From Marinomonas rhodophyticola (GTDB taxonomy: Bacteria; Pseudomonadota; Gammaproteobacteria; Pseudomonadales; Marinomonadaceae), in assembly GCF_026113935.1 (NCBI RefSeq), contig NZ_JAPEUL010000006.1:171001-235000 (forward strand): a stretch of DNA of 64,000 nt, written 5' to 3'. Under the pieces are notes generated by a model. That model was not told the DNA's origin. It was given only the letters and a program-made list of their open reading frames with translations, and did not search any database. Position numbers and translations under genes: made by a program. Shown here in pieces: positions 49,458-63,724 of the stretch. Each line of letters opens with the position of its first letter. The first letter of the stretch is position 1.

Positions 49458-49489
49458 ATACTCAAATATATCACGCTATACGACTAAAA

Positions 49490-49756
49490 CTATTTTGAGC
49501 AAACCGTTTGCCATAATGACGTTATGTTTGCTTGATCGCTCGTGGTGACACCTTCAGCATCAAGCGTTTCTTGTAGAATCGTAGTAAAGTCTTGATCAAA
49601 CGCCTCTTTGCCCTCACCTTCAGCGCTACTATGCAGCCCCAAAAGCCCAAGAAGATATGCGCAATAAAAAAGCTGATCTCCCTCTTCTGCGTGATGTTCC
49701 ATGTCTCGTAATCTGTCACACAGTTGGTCTGCGCGCTCAGCAAAAGTCATTGTCAT
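49490..49756 (-). CDS. YfcL family protein
   Basis: This 88-residue soluble helical protein from ATG 49756 has FAERADQLCDRLRDMEHHA, a tyrosine/leucine-rich centre (FYCAYLLGLLGLHSSAEG) and a terminal DQANITSLWQTVC. The Y-L-x-G-L and D-Q-x-x-V/I-x-x-L/MW pattern fits YfcL, a small uncharacterised family. It lies 91 bases downstream of mqo's end and upstream of a terminator. Function unknown. Confidence 0.65.
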   Translation of the reverse strand: MTMTFAERADQLCDRLRDMEHHAEEGDQLFYCAYLLGLLGLHSSAEGEGKEAFDQDFTTILQETLDAEGVTTSDQANITSLWQTVCSK

Positions 49757-49846
49757 ATTCAATCTCTGTATTGATGTATTTTTCAAGATTTAAGCCAAGA
49801 AAGCTAAGGCTTATGCCCGCTTTCTAAAGGCCATTATTGACTTACA

Positions 49847-51327
49847 TTAAGGCTTTAAATTGAGCGTTTCTAACGTCCGTGCACGAATAGAAAGCAGCAA
49901 ATCCGTATTCTCTATTAGAGACTCACCGTAAGATGGCACCATAGTTTTTAGTTTGGCTTGCCAATCTGCCGATTTAACTTGCTCTGGGAAGCAGCGCTCT
50001 ATAATACCGATCATAGTATTTACTGTCGTTGAAGCGCCAGGAGAAGCGCCTAACAAAGCAGCAAGAGAACCGTCTTCGGTCGTAATAGCTTCGGTTCCAA
50101 ACTCTAATTTGCCACCCGTTTTTGCGTCTTTTTTGATAATTTGAACACGCTGCCCAGCGTAAGCCAGTTCCCAGTCTTCATCTTTCGCATCTGGAAAAAA
50201 CTGACGCAACGAGTTACAACGATCTTTATGAGATTGCATCACTTCGCTGATTAAATAACGTGTTAGGTCCATGTTATTTTTACCCACACTTAGCATTGGC
50301 TTAATGTTGTCGAAGCGAACGCTTTTAGGAAGGTCAAAAAATGGTTCCCGTTTTCAGGAATTTTGTTGTGAAGCCAGCAAACGGACCAAATAAAATGGCT
50401 TTTTTACCATCAATAATACGTGTGTCTAGATGCGGTACAGACATTGGTGGCGCTCCGATTGGTGCCGCCCCATAAACTTTGGCAAAATGCTGTTCCACGA
50501 TGTCTGGTTTTTCACAGACTAACCATTGACCACTGACGGGAAAACCACCAAAACCCTTACCTTCTTTGACATCGGCCATTTGCAATAAAGGCAAAGCACC
50601 ACCGCCAGCACCCAAAAAAACAAACTTAGCATCAACGGTTTTACGAGCGCCATTTTGCTCGATTTCAACGTCCCATCTTCCGTCTGCTCTTTTGCTTAAA
50701 TCCTTCACTTCGCAATTTAAGCTCAGCTCAAAATTATCCAGCCCTTGTAAATGCTTACTCATGTTTCGAGCAATCGCACCAAAATTCACATCCGCACCAT
50801 GCTCAACTCGAGTTGCAGCAAGGGGCACCGTCACCCTCACGATTATTCATTATAAGAGGCATCCATTCTCTCATTTTTTCACGGTCTTCCGTGTATTGCA
50901 TTTCTCTAAAAGCGGGATGTGCACTCATGGCCGCATGACGCGCTTTAAGCATTTTTACATTACGTTCTCCCCATACAAAGCTCTGGTGAGGCACGCGATG
51001 AATAAACTCTTGAGGCGCAGGCATAAGCCCCTGTTCGACTAAGTAAGACCAGAATTGAAGACTGATTTCAAAAGCCGCATTGATGGTTACAGCTTTGTCG
51101 ATATTGACAGAACCGTCTTTATTTTCAGAGGTATAGTTGAGTTCGCAATATGCTGCATGGCCTGTCCCAGCGTTATTCCAGCCATCCGTACTTTCTTTTG
51201 CGACACTGCCCAACCGCTCTACCATCAACATGGTCATGCTGGGATCTAATTGCTTGAGTAACACTCCTAAGGTGGTGCTCATAGCACCGCCTCCGACTAG
51301 TAAAACGTCTACAGAATTTGAGGTCAT
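49847..51327 (-). pseudogene. mqo: malate:quinone oxidoreductase, two frameshifts
   Basis: Three frames give one FAD enzyme: VDVLLVGGGAMSTTLGVLL (N-terminus, ATG 51327), PLAATRVEHGADVNFGAIAR, then MLSVGKNNMDLTRYLISE to LLGASPGASTTVN. The first shift is one extra base near 50829 (GACGGTGCC, repaired as EGDVPLAAT). The second is one extra T in a run of six near 50337, where five would read GTIFDLPKSV. Repaired length is about 493 residues, normal for Mqo, which feeds electrons from malate to quinone at the inner membrane. Both shifts look like sequence errors. Confidence 0.92.
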
Positions 51328-51730
51328 ATGATTTCGCCGTGTCATAGCCAATTGTGAATTTGAGAGTGATGCAGAAAAAGGGCTTTTGGCCAGTAACCAC
51401 AAGAGCTTGCTACTTTACTTTCTTCACCCTCTCCTCAGAACGCCTTTGCTCGTATGCCGAAAGTACATAGAAAATCAGCTTAATAAGGGATTCTGAGCAG
51501 GTGTAATTCAATTATACGGATTTTAAAAGTAATGTCTTGAGACCTTAGTATAAGATTGTAGATATATTCACATTTAAATGATCAAGATACCGCTCATTTA
51601 ATTGACTTTAGCAGCAAGAAAAGCGATGTTAGCAACATTAATAAAAAACATGCTTCGATTTTGCTACTATATTTAAATAATAATATTCAGTATAAATATA
51701 CTAAATTCTCTTATAGAGATGCTGGGGAGT
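51328..51730. other. 403-base gap between mqo and the CBS gene
   Basis: This is an AT-rich divergent promoter region. I see no gene, RNA structure or clear repeat in it. Confidence 0.5.
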
Positions 51731-52144
51731 ATGACAATGAAAGCACAAGATATCATGGTAAAAAATGTCATCTGTGTCGAAATGGATGAACGCTTACCCA
51801 ACATCAGAAAAATCATGGAAACAAATGGTTTTCACCATATTCCTGTGACAGAGAAAGGCAAATTAGTCGGTATTATTTCTGACCGAGACCTGTTGCGCCT
51901 CATTAGCCCGTTTATTAACAAAGTCTCCGAACAACCAAGAGATTTAGACACCTTAAACCGTGCAGCCCATCAGGCAATGACTCGTCAGCCAATCACCGTT
52001 AAAGCAGACACATCCATAGAGGACATCATCGCTTGGTTTAAACGCGTGGATATTTCTTGTCTACCAGTCGTTGACGATGAACATAATGTGATTGGTATTA
52101 TATCGTGGCGTGACCTTATCAATCACGCCACGTTTAAATCATAA
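51731..52144 (+). CDS. CBS-domain pair protein
   Basis: This 137-residue cytosolic protein consists of two CBS motifs: KAQDIMVKNVICVEMDERL with GIISDRDLLRLI, then MTRQPITVKADTSIED with GIISWRDLI. Such pairs bind adenosine nucleotides, but nothing beyond the CBS module is present. GGGGAG precedes the chosen ATG 51731. The role is unknown. It lies divergent from mqo and convergent with hslO. Confidence 0.88.
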   Translation: MTMKAQDIMVKNVICVEMDERLPNIRKIMETNGFHHIPVTEKGKLVGIISDRDLLRLISPFINKVSEQPRDLDTLNRAAHQAMTRQPITVKADTSIEDIIAWFKRVDISCLPVVDDEHNVIGIISWRDLINHATFKS

Positions 52145-52155
52145 TGTTCTTCAGA

Positions 52156-53031
52156 CTAATGAGTTTTGGCTTGGTCACCTAGAAAGTCGGCCAAGTCATT
52201 TTCTGAAAACTCGTACTTTTCAGCGCAAAATTGACAATCAACTTTCACACTACCTTGCTCTATTAGTAACTCGCGTATCTCTGCTGAACCTAAAGACATA
52301 ACGGCTTCTAGAGTACGCTGACGAGAACACGAACAACCAAACTGCATTGCTTTAATATCATACAAGCGAACTTCTTCTTCGTGGTAGAGACGGTGCAGTA
52401 GTTCACTGGTTTCAAGGCCAAGCAATTCCTCTTCTTTCACCGTTGAAGCCAAATGTGTTAAACGATCCCAAGCATCTTCATCGCCTTCTTTTGCTTGCTC
52501 TTCTGGCAAGCGTTGTAAGAACAAGCCACCACACTGTGCACCATTCGCCGCTAACCACACTCGACTTGGCAACTGCTCAGACTGAGAAAAGTACTGTTCA
52601 AGGCATTCAGACAAGGTATCGCCAATGATCTCAACTATGCCCTGATAACGCTGCCCATTACGAGGCTGGATGGTAATGGCTAAATACCCCCCTTCAAGTA
52701 CCTCTTTTAGAGAAATGCTCTCTGGCACCTCTTGGCTTTCGTCCCACTGAGCAATACCACGAAGATTTTGATGTTCGTCACACTCGGTCATCAGGGTAGA
52801 TAAGAAACCATTACCTTTGGCTTGAATCGATAACACGCCATCTATTTTGACAATATCTCTCAGAAGCGCGATAGCAGCGACAAACTCTCCGAGAAGTTTT
52901 TCTAGCGATAATGGATATTCCTTACGTTTTATAATTTCTTGATAAGCGTCGTTGAGCAACACTCGTTCACCACGAACGTTACTATTATCGAAAGAAAAGC
53001 GCTGGATTTCATTGATGGTTACATTGTTCAC
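52156..53031 (-). CDS. hslO: redox-regulated chaperone Hsp33
   Basis: This roughly 291-residue cytosolic holdase has the C-terminal zinc cysteines C-S-C (FGCSCSRQRT) and CQFC in VKVDCQFCAEKYEFS. Oxidation releases the zinc and activates it. The GTG at 53031 fits best, with AAGGTG 6 bases upstream; TTG 53049 and GTG 53040 are alternatives. The N-terminal IQRFSFDNSNVRGERV is typical. The length matches the family. Confidence 0.95.
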   Translation of the reverse strand: MNNVTINEIQRFSFDNSNVRGERVLLNDAYQEIIKRKEYPLSLEKLLGEFVAAIALLRDIVKIDGVLSIQAKGNGFLSTLMTECDEHQNLRGIAQWDESQEVPESISLKEVLEGGYLAITIQPRNGQRYQGIVEIIGDTLSECLEQYFSQSEQLPSRVWLAANGAQCGGLFLQRLPEEQAKEGDEDAWDRLTHLASTVKEEELLGLETSELLHRLYHEEEVRLYDIKAMQFGCSCSRQRTLEAVMSLGSAEIRELLIEQGSVKVDCQFCAEKYEFSENDLADFLGDQAKTH

Positions 53032-53287
53032 AAAGCACACCTTTCCCAAGCCATAAGCCTGAGCAAAAAATTCAAATAAGTATTATCGTCATTTTACCCT
53101 TGAGACGCTCAATCATCCACTTTAAAACCGTCATTAACTGGGGATATGTACGGAGAATATTCACACTTGCTATTTCGTTTCATCAGGCAGCACTCTAAAA
53201 TGTTATGCATTGCACTTTCTATTAGAAAGACGATGGAAACGATCAACATCACTTCTCATTAAGAGAGATAAGAGATAATCAGTTTTT

Positions 53288-55212
53288 ATGATCCAATTTA
53301 CGCAAGTTAGTTTACAGCGCGGCACTCAGTTTTTACTTGAAGAAGCCGACCTCACCATCTTTGAGGGTCAAAAAGTTGGCCTCATCGGTGCCAATGGCGC
53401 AGGCAAATCTTCTTTATTCGCCATGATAAAAGGCGAGCTACATGCAGACACTGGTGAAGTCATTTTACCAGGGCAACGACGCATTGCCTTCATGGCTCAG
53501 GAAGTAGAAGAAACACAACGCAGTGCCTTGGATTATTGTCTCGATGGTGATGACAAACTAAAGAGATCGAAAAAAATATCATTGAGGCGCAAGCTAATGG
53601 TGACGATCACGCTCACGCAGTTTGGTTAGGAGAATATGAAAACGCTCATGGCTATACCGCACAATCGCGCGGCGAGACACTTCTACAAGGTTTAGGCTTT
53701 AAAATGACAGACATGAAAAGACCCGTGTCTGATTTTTCCGGTGGCTGGAAAATTCGTCTTAACCTCGCCAAAGCCCTGATGTGTCCTTCTGATGTATTGC
53801 TACTGGATGAGCCAACCAACCACTTGGATTTAGACGCGGTAATGTGGCTGGAAAACTGGCTACGCCAGTACCCAGGAACCTTACTACTCATCTCTCATGA
53901 TCGCGATTTCCTAGATGGCATCTGTAGTCATATTGTTCACCTGTATCAAAAACAACTGGTTTTGTACAAAGGCAACTACTCGGATTACGAGCGCCAACGT
54001 GCTGAACACTTAGCACAACAACAAGCTAACTATGAAAAACAACAAGAAAAACGATTCCACCTACAACAATACGTAGATCGCTTTCGCTTCAAAGCAGACA
54101 AAGCAAAGCAAGCACAAAGTCGCTTAAAAATGCTCGAAAAAATGGAAATCATTGGCCCTGCTCATATCGATTCACAATTTGAGTTCACGATTCCCGTAGC
54201 TGAAAAAACGTCACAATTATTGGTCAATTTATCTCAAGCAGACTTGGGCTATATCTCTGCATCTGGCGTGAAAACGGTGCAACTCGGCAACACCAATTTC
54301 GCACTTAGAGATGGTCAACGCATTGGCCTACTTGGCCCTAACGGTGCAGGCAAATCGACACTCATAAAATCCATCGTTGGTGAAATCAGCATTCTAGCAG
54401 GTGATCGTATCCTAGGAGAAAACCTGAAAATTGGTTATTTCTCTCAGCATCAACTTAGCGCACTTGATCTCGAAGCCTCACCATTACTGCATATTCAACG
54501 ACTCACTCCGAAAGTGCTTGAAAGTGATATTCGACGCTATCTAGGCGGCTTTGGATTTACCGGCGACGATGCGCTTCGTGCTGTAAAAGGCTTTTCAGGC
54601 GGTGAAAAAGCACGCTTAGCCTTATCTTTAATTTCTTGGACAAAACCTAATTTGTTAGTACTCGATGAGCCAACCAACCATTTGGACATCGAAATGCGCC
54701 AAGCATTAACGGAAGCCTTGCAAGAATTTCCAGGCTCCATTTTATTGGTATCCCACGATAGACATTTGCTAAACAGTACCGTCGACGAATTTTACCTTGT
54801 TGCTGACAACAAAATACAAGCCTTTGATGGCGATCTTCCAACTTATCATGCATGGTTACAAGCGAGACAAGCTGACGCTGCGCAGCTTGAAAGAAATGAA
54901 TTAGCTGGCGATAAAATAGACCGAGTTGATCGCAAAGAAGAGCGTCGTAAAGCCGCAGAAATGCGTGAAAAATTACGCCCCCTTCGCAAGCAAATAGAAA
55001 AGTACGAAAAAGCGATTCAAACAGCTCAAGAGCATCTCGATCGTATTGCGGCAGCGATGGCCGACTCCAGTCTCTATGAAACCGAGCAAAGAAGCAAATT
55101 ACAAAGCTTGTTGAGTGATGAGGCGAAATGGAAAAAAGCCCAAGCCGAAAGTGAAGAAGCTTGGTTCGAAGCACAAGAAGAGCTTGAACAAGCCGAAGCG
55201 CAATTAGTGTAA
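53288..55212 (+). pseudogene. yheS: ABC-F ATPase YheS, frameshifted
   Basis: The first frame has the first Walker A GLIGANGAGKSS and ends near 53629. The second frame, from about 53565, reads GDDHAHAVWLGEYENAHGY, then signature DFSGGWKIRLNLAKAL, second Walker A GPNGAGKSTLIKS and a C-terminal coiled coil rich in K/E. One A is missing in CTAAAGAG near 53560, and four A would read LKEIEKNI. The repaired protein is about 641 residues, like E. coli YheS. ABC-F proteins act on the ribosome. Probably a sequence error. Confidence 0.92.
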
Positions 55213-55265
55213 ACACTAACCGCAAACAAACGAGCATAAACAAAGACAAAATGCTAAAAATCCGT

Positions 55266-55292
55266 AAAGCTTTGCCTCAATACAAAGCTTTT
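55266..55292 (+). terminator. terminator after yheS
   Basis: AAAGCTTTG pairs with CAAAGCTTT around 8 bases, followed by a short T-run. Confidence 0.65.
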
Positions 55293-55327
55293 CACCTACG
55301 ACTGTCTTAATATTGTAACAATACTAA

Positions 55328-56359
<1,032 letters not shown>

Positions 56360-56503
56360 TAACTTTTAACAGAATAAATACATAGAATCGGTGACCAGCA
56401 GGCTGCGTTGGTGTAATTTGTTATCATATGCCTACATACTGTAGGCAAAGGAACATTGATACCAACAACACAATAAAACGGTATTTAGAGAGAATCAAAG
56501 CGC

Positions 56504-58724
56504 ATGTCTGAGCAGTCGGTGAACGAGATAGATAAAAAAGATCCCATTCCAACTCCACCTTTAGAATTGGATGCAGAACTTGTTTTGAAATCCCATTCCG
56601 GAACAACCACAAGATCCAACTAAAGCCTCAATCGAAGAGCGCTTACCTGAAGAGATCGATCTTGCGGATCCTGAACTCTATTTCAACCGTGAATTGAGTC
56701 ATTTACAATTTAACGCCCGTGTTCTTGAACAAGCCATGGACGAAAATCATCCAATCTTAAATAGATTGATGTTTCTATGTATCTTCAGCTCGAACATGGA
56801 CGAATTTTTCGAAATTCGTGTAGCAGGTCTTAAAAGCCAATTAGAATATAGCCGTGAAAAAAACGGCCCTGATGGCATGCACCCGAAAAAAGTACTGTCT
56901 TTGATTAGCGAACATGCTCACAAACTAGTACGCCGTCAGTACCGTATTCTCAACGATATTATTTTTCCTAAACTGGCTAATGAGAACGTTAAGTTTATTC
57001 GCCGTAGCGTCTGGAATGAAAAACAAGCTGCTTGGGTAAAACGTTATTTCCGCGATAATGTGTTACCTATCATTAGCCCAATTGGGCTTGATCCAGCACA
57101 CCCTTTCCCAAGACTCGCAAACAAAACCTTTAACTTTGTTGTGGAACTTGAAGGCCGTGATGCTTTTGGCCGTGAAAATGGACTTGCTATTGTCCCAGCA
57201 CCTAGCTCGTTACCTCGTTTAGTAAAACTGCCAGATGACGTTTGTGAAGGCGGTGATAACCTTGTCTTTCTTTCATCGATTATTCACGCCCATGCTGATC
57301 AACTATTCCCCGGCATGACGGTAAAAGGCTGCTTCCAATTCCGCCTTACCCGTAACGCCGATCTAGAAGTAGACTCCGATGACATTGGTGTCGATCTAGC
57401 TGGTGCCTTACGAACAGAATTACAAAGTCGTCATTACGGTAGTTCAGTTCGATTAGAAATCGCTGAAAACTGCCCTCTGCACATTGTCGACTCATTGCTT
57501 AAGCAGTTTGAGCTAGAGCAACAAGATTTATATCGAATAGATGGGCCGGTAAATCTTAGCCGACTCATGGCCGTGCTAGAACTGGTTGATAGACCAGATC
57601 TAATGTACCCTCCTTTTTCACCAGGCTTGCCTAGAAAATTGGCCAGCTCAGGGGGATTATTCGAGGCCATTCGTCAACGCGACTATCTATTGATGCACCC
57701 GTTTGAAAGTTTTTCGCCCGTTATCGACTTACTAAGCGAAGCCGCGAAAGACCCAAGTGTTGTTGCTATCCGTCAGACACTATATAGAACCGGCTCTCGT
57801 TCACCTATTGCCAATGCATTGGTTGAAGCCGCACGAAATGGCAAAGAAGTAACAGTTGTCATTGAGTTAAGAGCTCGTTTCGATGAGGCTGAGAACTTAG
57901 CCTTAGCAAGTCGTCTACAAGACGCTGGTGCCATTGTTGTTTACGGCGTTGTTCGACATAAAACCCATGCAAAAATGATTCTAATCGTTCGTAGAGAGGG
58001 GGCAGAACTAACTCGCTATGTTCATCTAGGCACAGGCAACTATCACGCAGGAAATGCAAGACTCTATACTGACTACAGCTTTATGACGTCGGATAAAGAA
58101 ATAGGCGATGACGTACATCGTGTTTTCCAGCAGCTCACCGGAATGAGTAAAGAGCTAAAGGTGAAGAAGCTACTACACGCTCCTTTTACTCTGAGAGATC
58201 GTTTACTTGATATGATCAATCGCGAGGCAGAAAACGCTTTAAAAGGCGAGCCGTCTCGAATCATTATCAAGGTGAACTCTTTGACTGAACAAAAACTTAT
58301 TCAGTCATTATACAAAGCATCTCAAGCTGGAGTGAAAATTGACCTAATAGTCCGAGGCATTTGCACCTTGCGGCGGGGTATAAAGGGCATATCCTCTAAT
58401 ATTCGAGTACGAAGCATTATAGGTCGATTTCTCGAACATACACGCGTCTATTACTTCTTCAACGACCGCAATCCACAAGTGTATCTGTCCAGCGCAGATG
58501 GCATGGATAGAAACTTGAATAACCGTATTGAGGTCGCCTTCCCATTACAGGATTACAAGCAGACCCGTCGTGTTAAGAAAGAATTAGAATACTATCTAGC
58601 AGACAATACACAAAGCTGGATTCTGCAAAGTGATGGCTCTTACCAGCTATCTAAACCAAGAAAAGGTGAATACCGTAGTGCTCAACGGGCCTTGCTAAGT
58701 GAATTAGCGGACAACACACGATAA
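56504..58724 (+). pseudogene. ppk1: polyphosphate kinase 1, frameshifted near the N-terminus
   Basis: From ATG 56504 the frame reads SEQSVNEIDKKDPIPTPPL, and breaks near 56592 (TTGAAATCCC has one A too many). The second frame continues NPIPEQPQDPTKAS, then ELYFNRELSHLQFNARVLEQ. It runs unbroken to the end, with the catalytic HAKMILIVRREG and LGTGNYHAGNARLYTDYS. Repaired length is about 739 residues, usual for marine gammaproteobacteria. It polymerises ATP gamma-phosphate into polyphosphate at the membrane. The shift is in the poorly conserved N-terminal tail. Translation could also begin downstream (TTG 56694). Confidence 0.9.
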
Positions 58725-58742
58725 AAAACCTGAACTATACAC

Positions 58743-58770
58743 AAAGCCCAGCAACAAGCTGGGCTTTTTT
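58743..58770 (+). terminator. ppk intrinsic terminator
   Basis: AAAGCCCAGC and GCTGGGCTTT around a 5-base loop, followed by T6. Confidence 0.9.
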
Positions 58771-58806
58771 GTGCATAAAAATAACGCTTATCCCCAGAGT
58801 AGAGCC

Positions 58807-58963
58807 AAGCTGTAAGTCTTCAGGCCGTCAAAAAAGCTCGCGACAACACATCACGTCTTGTCGGGCTAAAGCCACGACCTACAAAAACCAATCACATGTA
58901 GGTAGGTCTTTAGGCCGTCAAAAAAGCTCGCGACAACACATCACGTCTTGTCGGGCTAAAGCC
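58807..58963. repeat. palindromic intergenic repeats, two full copies
   Basis: Each copy of about 70 bp reads from AGGCCGTCAAAAAAGCTCGC to CTTGTCGGGCTAAAGCC. Arms such as GTAGGTC and GACCTAC pair end to end, and an inner CGACAA/TTGTCG stem exists. They look like REP/MITE-type units. The second copy is cut by the IS element and resumes at 60252. A partial third copy follows at 60264-60305. Confidence 0.75.
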
Positions 58964-60241
58964 TTAAGGATCCCCACATTTATTTCTAGCACTTGGTTTC
59001 CAATAGAAGAAGGTCTAACGCCTCAAATAACATTTTTTCTGTTATTTCATAACGGGAGGTTTTCAGGATCCTTTTGGCTAAATAGCAATAAGACAATACT
59101 CGCCTCGTTGTTATCGTATTTGATTGGAAATGACGATGATAACCTTGCATCTCTGCCGCTTTCCCAATGACGTAAAGGCACCATTGAGCAAGTAAGGCAA
59201 TTAACAGAAGGGTTTGTAATCGCTCAATAGATTGGCTTCGGCTACGTTTTAGTCCTAGCCCATAATATTCGTTCTTCGTGTCTCGGAATGCTTCTTCGAT
59301 AGTCATTCTGCGCTTATAAATATTGACTAGAGCAAGAGGAGGAAACTCGCCTTTTGGCAAGTTACTGACTAGAAACCAAGGCTCTCTGTTTGCTTTAGAG
59401 CACTTCTTATAATTGTTACAGTTTGGTCTTTTAACGGGTTTGCTTTTTTTCTTTGTAGGGCGTGGACTTTTATACAAAACACCACGACAAGGCCATTGTT
59501 GTTGTTTTGATAGACGCAAGCCGGACAACTCCATTGGTTTTGTGGTGGCTTGATGATGATAACCGTCAACGAGAGTCCATTGTGGTCGTTTATCCGTTTG
59601 GCATTTTACCGTTCCACGTGTACGTGCAAGCCAATACCAATCTAATTGCTCTATTGCTTTGAACCACGGAACCTTAAATCCTGCGTCCGTGCAGATAATA
59701 GGGGTACAGTCAGAGGGAAGTATTTGCTTTAAATTATTTAAGAAGTCGACATGTCTTTTATGATTATTCATAGCTCCTTCAGGGTGTACTTCTTCATATA
59801 AAGTGAAAGCTCTTCCCTGAAAGGCCACTGAGGCGCGCAGTAAAACAAAGCTAAAATCATAAACACTTGACCAATCAACAATGATGGGCAAGAACTCTTG
59901 TGAAGAAAAGTGAGAGGCAAGGGTCTTATAAAATTGATTTCGGCATTGGTGTAATTGGATGTTTCCTAACAGTCGATCAACTCGTTTAATGCAATATTTT
60001 TCAATGACGTTAGCGTCTTCTCCTAGTTTTCTACCAATTGCCGTTAGGCTTAATCTGGCGCCTTCTTTAACGGAGGATACTGCATCTGATAAAGCTGTAT
60101 AGGTTCGCTTATCAATGGAGATTGAATTGTCAGGAAGTAAACTTGATAATAACAATGTGATGCCCCTTGTCTGGCTTATTTTTTGGCGAAAATAGTTTAA
60201 CCAACAAGTGGGCATCACTCTATATTTGTGGGGATCCTTAA
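58964..60241 (-). mobile_element. IS4-family insertion sequence
   Basis: The 1278-bp element is bounded by perfect 15-bp inverted repeats, TTAAGGATCCCCACA. A 10-bp direct duplication, GGCTAAAGCC, flanks it at 58954-58963 and 60242-60251. It carries one transposase gene on the minus strand. Removing the element and one duplication exactly restores a palindromic repeat unit, so the insertion is recent. Confidence 0.92.
58986..60215 (-). CDS. IS4-family transposase
   Basis: This 409-residue DDE transposase has acidic residues in IIVDWSSVYDF (first D) and IICTDAGFKVPW (second D). The IS4 YREK signature is complete as YKRRMTIEEAFRDTK (Y-2-R-3-E-6-K). It fills the insertion sequence almost entirely. 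A GTG lies one codon before the ATG. No frameshift or truncation is seen, so it is probably active. Confidence 0.94.
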   Translation of the reverse strand: MPTCWLNYFRQKISQTRGITLLLSSLLPDNSISIDKRTYTALSDAVSSVKEGARLSLTAIGRKLGEDANVIEKYCIKRVDRLLGNIQLHQCRNQFYKTLASHFSSQEFLPIIVDWSSVYDFSFVLLRASVAFQGRAFTLYEEVHPEGAMNNHKRHVDFLNNLKQILPSDCTPIICTDAGFKVPWFKAIEQLDWYWLARTRGTVKCQTDKRPQWTLVDGYHHQATTKPMELSGLRLSKQQQWPCRGVLYKSPRPTKKKSKPVKRPNCNNYKKCSKANREPWFLVSNLPKGEFPPLALVNIYKRRMTIEEAFRDTKNEYYGLGLKRSRSQSIERLQTLLLIALLAQWCLYVIGKAAEMQGYHRHFQSNTITTRRVLSYCYLAKRILKTSRYEITEKMLFEALDLLLLETKC

Positions 60242-60342
60242 GGCTAAAGCCACGACCTACAAAAGCTGTAGATCCGCCTTTAGGCCGTCAAAAGCGAAGC
60301 GAATACCAAGGTGGATGCACCTCGGCCCCTTTCCTTGAGACG

Positions 60343-60376
60343 AAAAAAAGCCCTGACAGCGTTAGCTATCAGGGCC
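60343..60376 (-). terminator. distal terminator of the rRNA operon
   Basis: On the minus strand, GCCCTGATAGC and GCTGTCAGGGC form a stem with loop TAAC, then T7. It lies beyond the 5S remnant. Confidence 0.85.
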
Positions 60377-60382
60377 TTCTTA

Positions 60383-60421
60383 ATATAAAGCTTGATGATG
60401 CTTATCCCTCACATGCGAGTC
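60383..60421 (-). pseudogene. degenerate 3' fragment of a second 5S rRNA
   Basis: The bases ATATAAAGCTTGATGATG to CCTCACATGCGAG match the flank and 3' end of the 5S gene at 60523 onward (ATATAAAGCTTGACGACG, CTCACATGGGA) with a few changes. After about 40 bases the similarity is lost. It sits between the two terminators, suggesting that a tandem 5S copy was lost. Confidence 0.55.
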
Positions 60422-60474
60422 TTTGATAAAGAGCCCACACGCACGTGGCAAGGATCATGTTACGTCCCTGAAAC

Positions 60475-60509
60475 GAAAAAACCCCACCCTACTGAGTAGG
60501 ATGGGGTTT
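60475..60509 (-). terminator. terminator directly after the 5S rRNA gene
   Basis: On the minus strand, ACCCCATCCTACT and AGTAGGGTGGGGT pair (one G-U), followed by T6. Confidence 0.9.
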
Positions 60510-60522
60510 CTCTTAATATAAA

Positions 60523-60638
60523 GCTTGACGACGACCTACTCTCACATGGGATCTCCCACACTACCATCGGCGATGGCGCTTTTCACTTCTGAGTTCGGGA
60601 TGGGATCAGGTGGTTCAACGCCTCTATGATCGTCAAGC
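60523..60638 (-). rRNA. rrf: 5S ribosomal RNA
   Basis: The ends GCTTGACGA and TCGTCAAGC pair. The inside contains the universal CCATCCCGAACTCAGAAGTG and GCGCCGATGG-type elements (here AGCGCCATCGGCGATGGTAG). The roughly 116-nt length is normal. It follows 23S in the minus-strand operon, with a 199-base spacer. Confidence 0.95.
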
Positions 60639-60710
60639 AATTCGTTTTGCGTTTTGTTCTGGCTGGGCGTTTTGTGGCCTCACCAAAACACGCGAATACG
60701 TGCTTGGATC

Positions 60711-60746
60711 TTTAACAATTCATTTTGAAATAGTGATAACCAAGTA
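60711..60746 (-). other. 3' arm of the pre-23S processing stem
   Basis: The plus strand reads TCTTTAACAATTCATTTTGA. This is the reverse complement, with few mismatches, of the stretch upstream of 23S at 63833-63871. The two would pair in the precursor to form an RNase III stalk. Confidence 0.75.
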
Positions 60747-60837
60747 TCAAACCGATGCTCATCATTGCTGATGCTTTATCGTAATCTGTGTCTGTGATTG
60801 TAGCGTTTCCGCTTTAAAAACCACTTTGGTGTTATAT

Positions 60838-63724
<2,887 letters not shown>

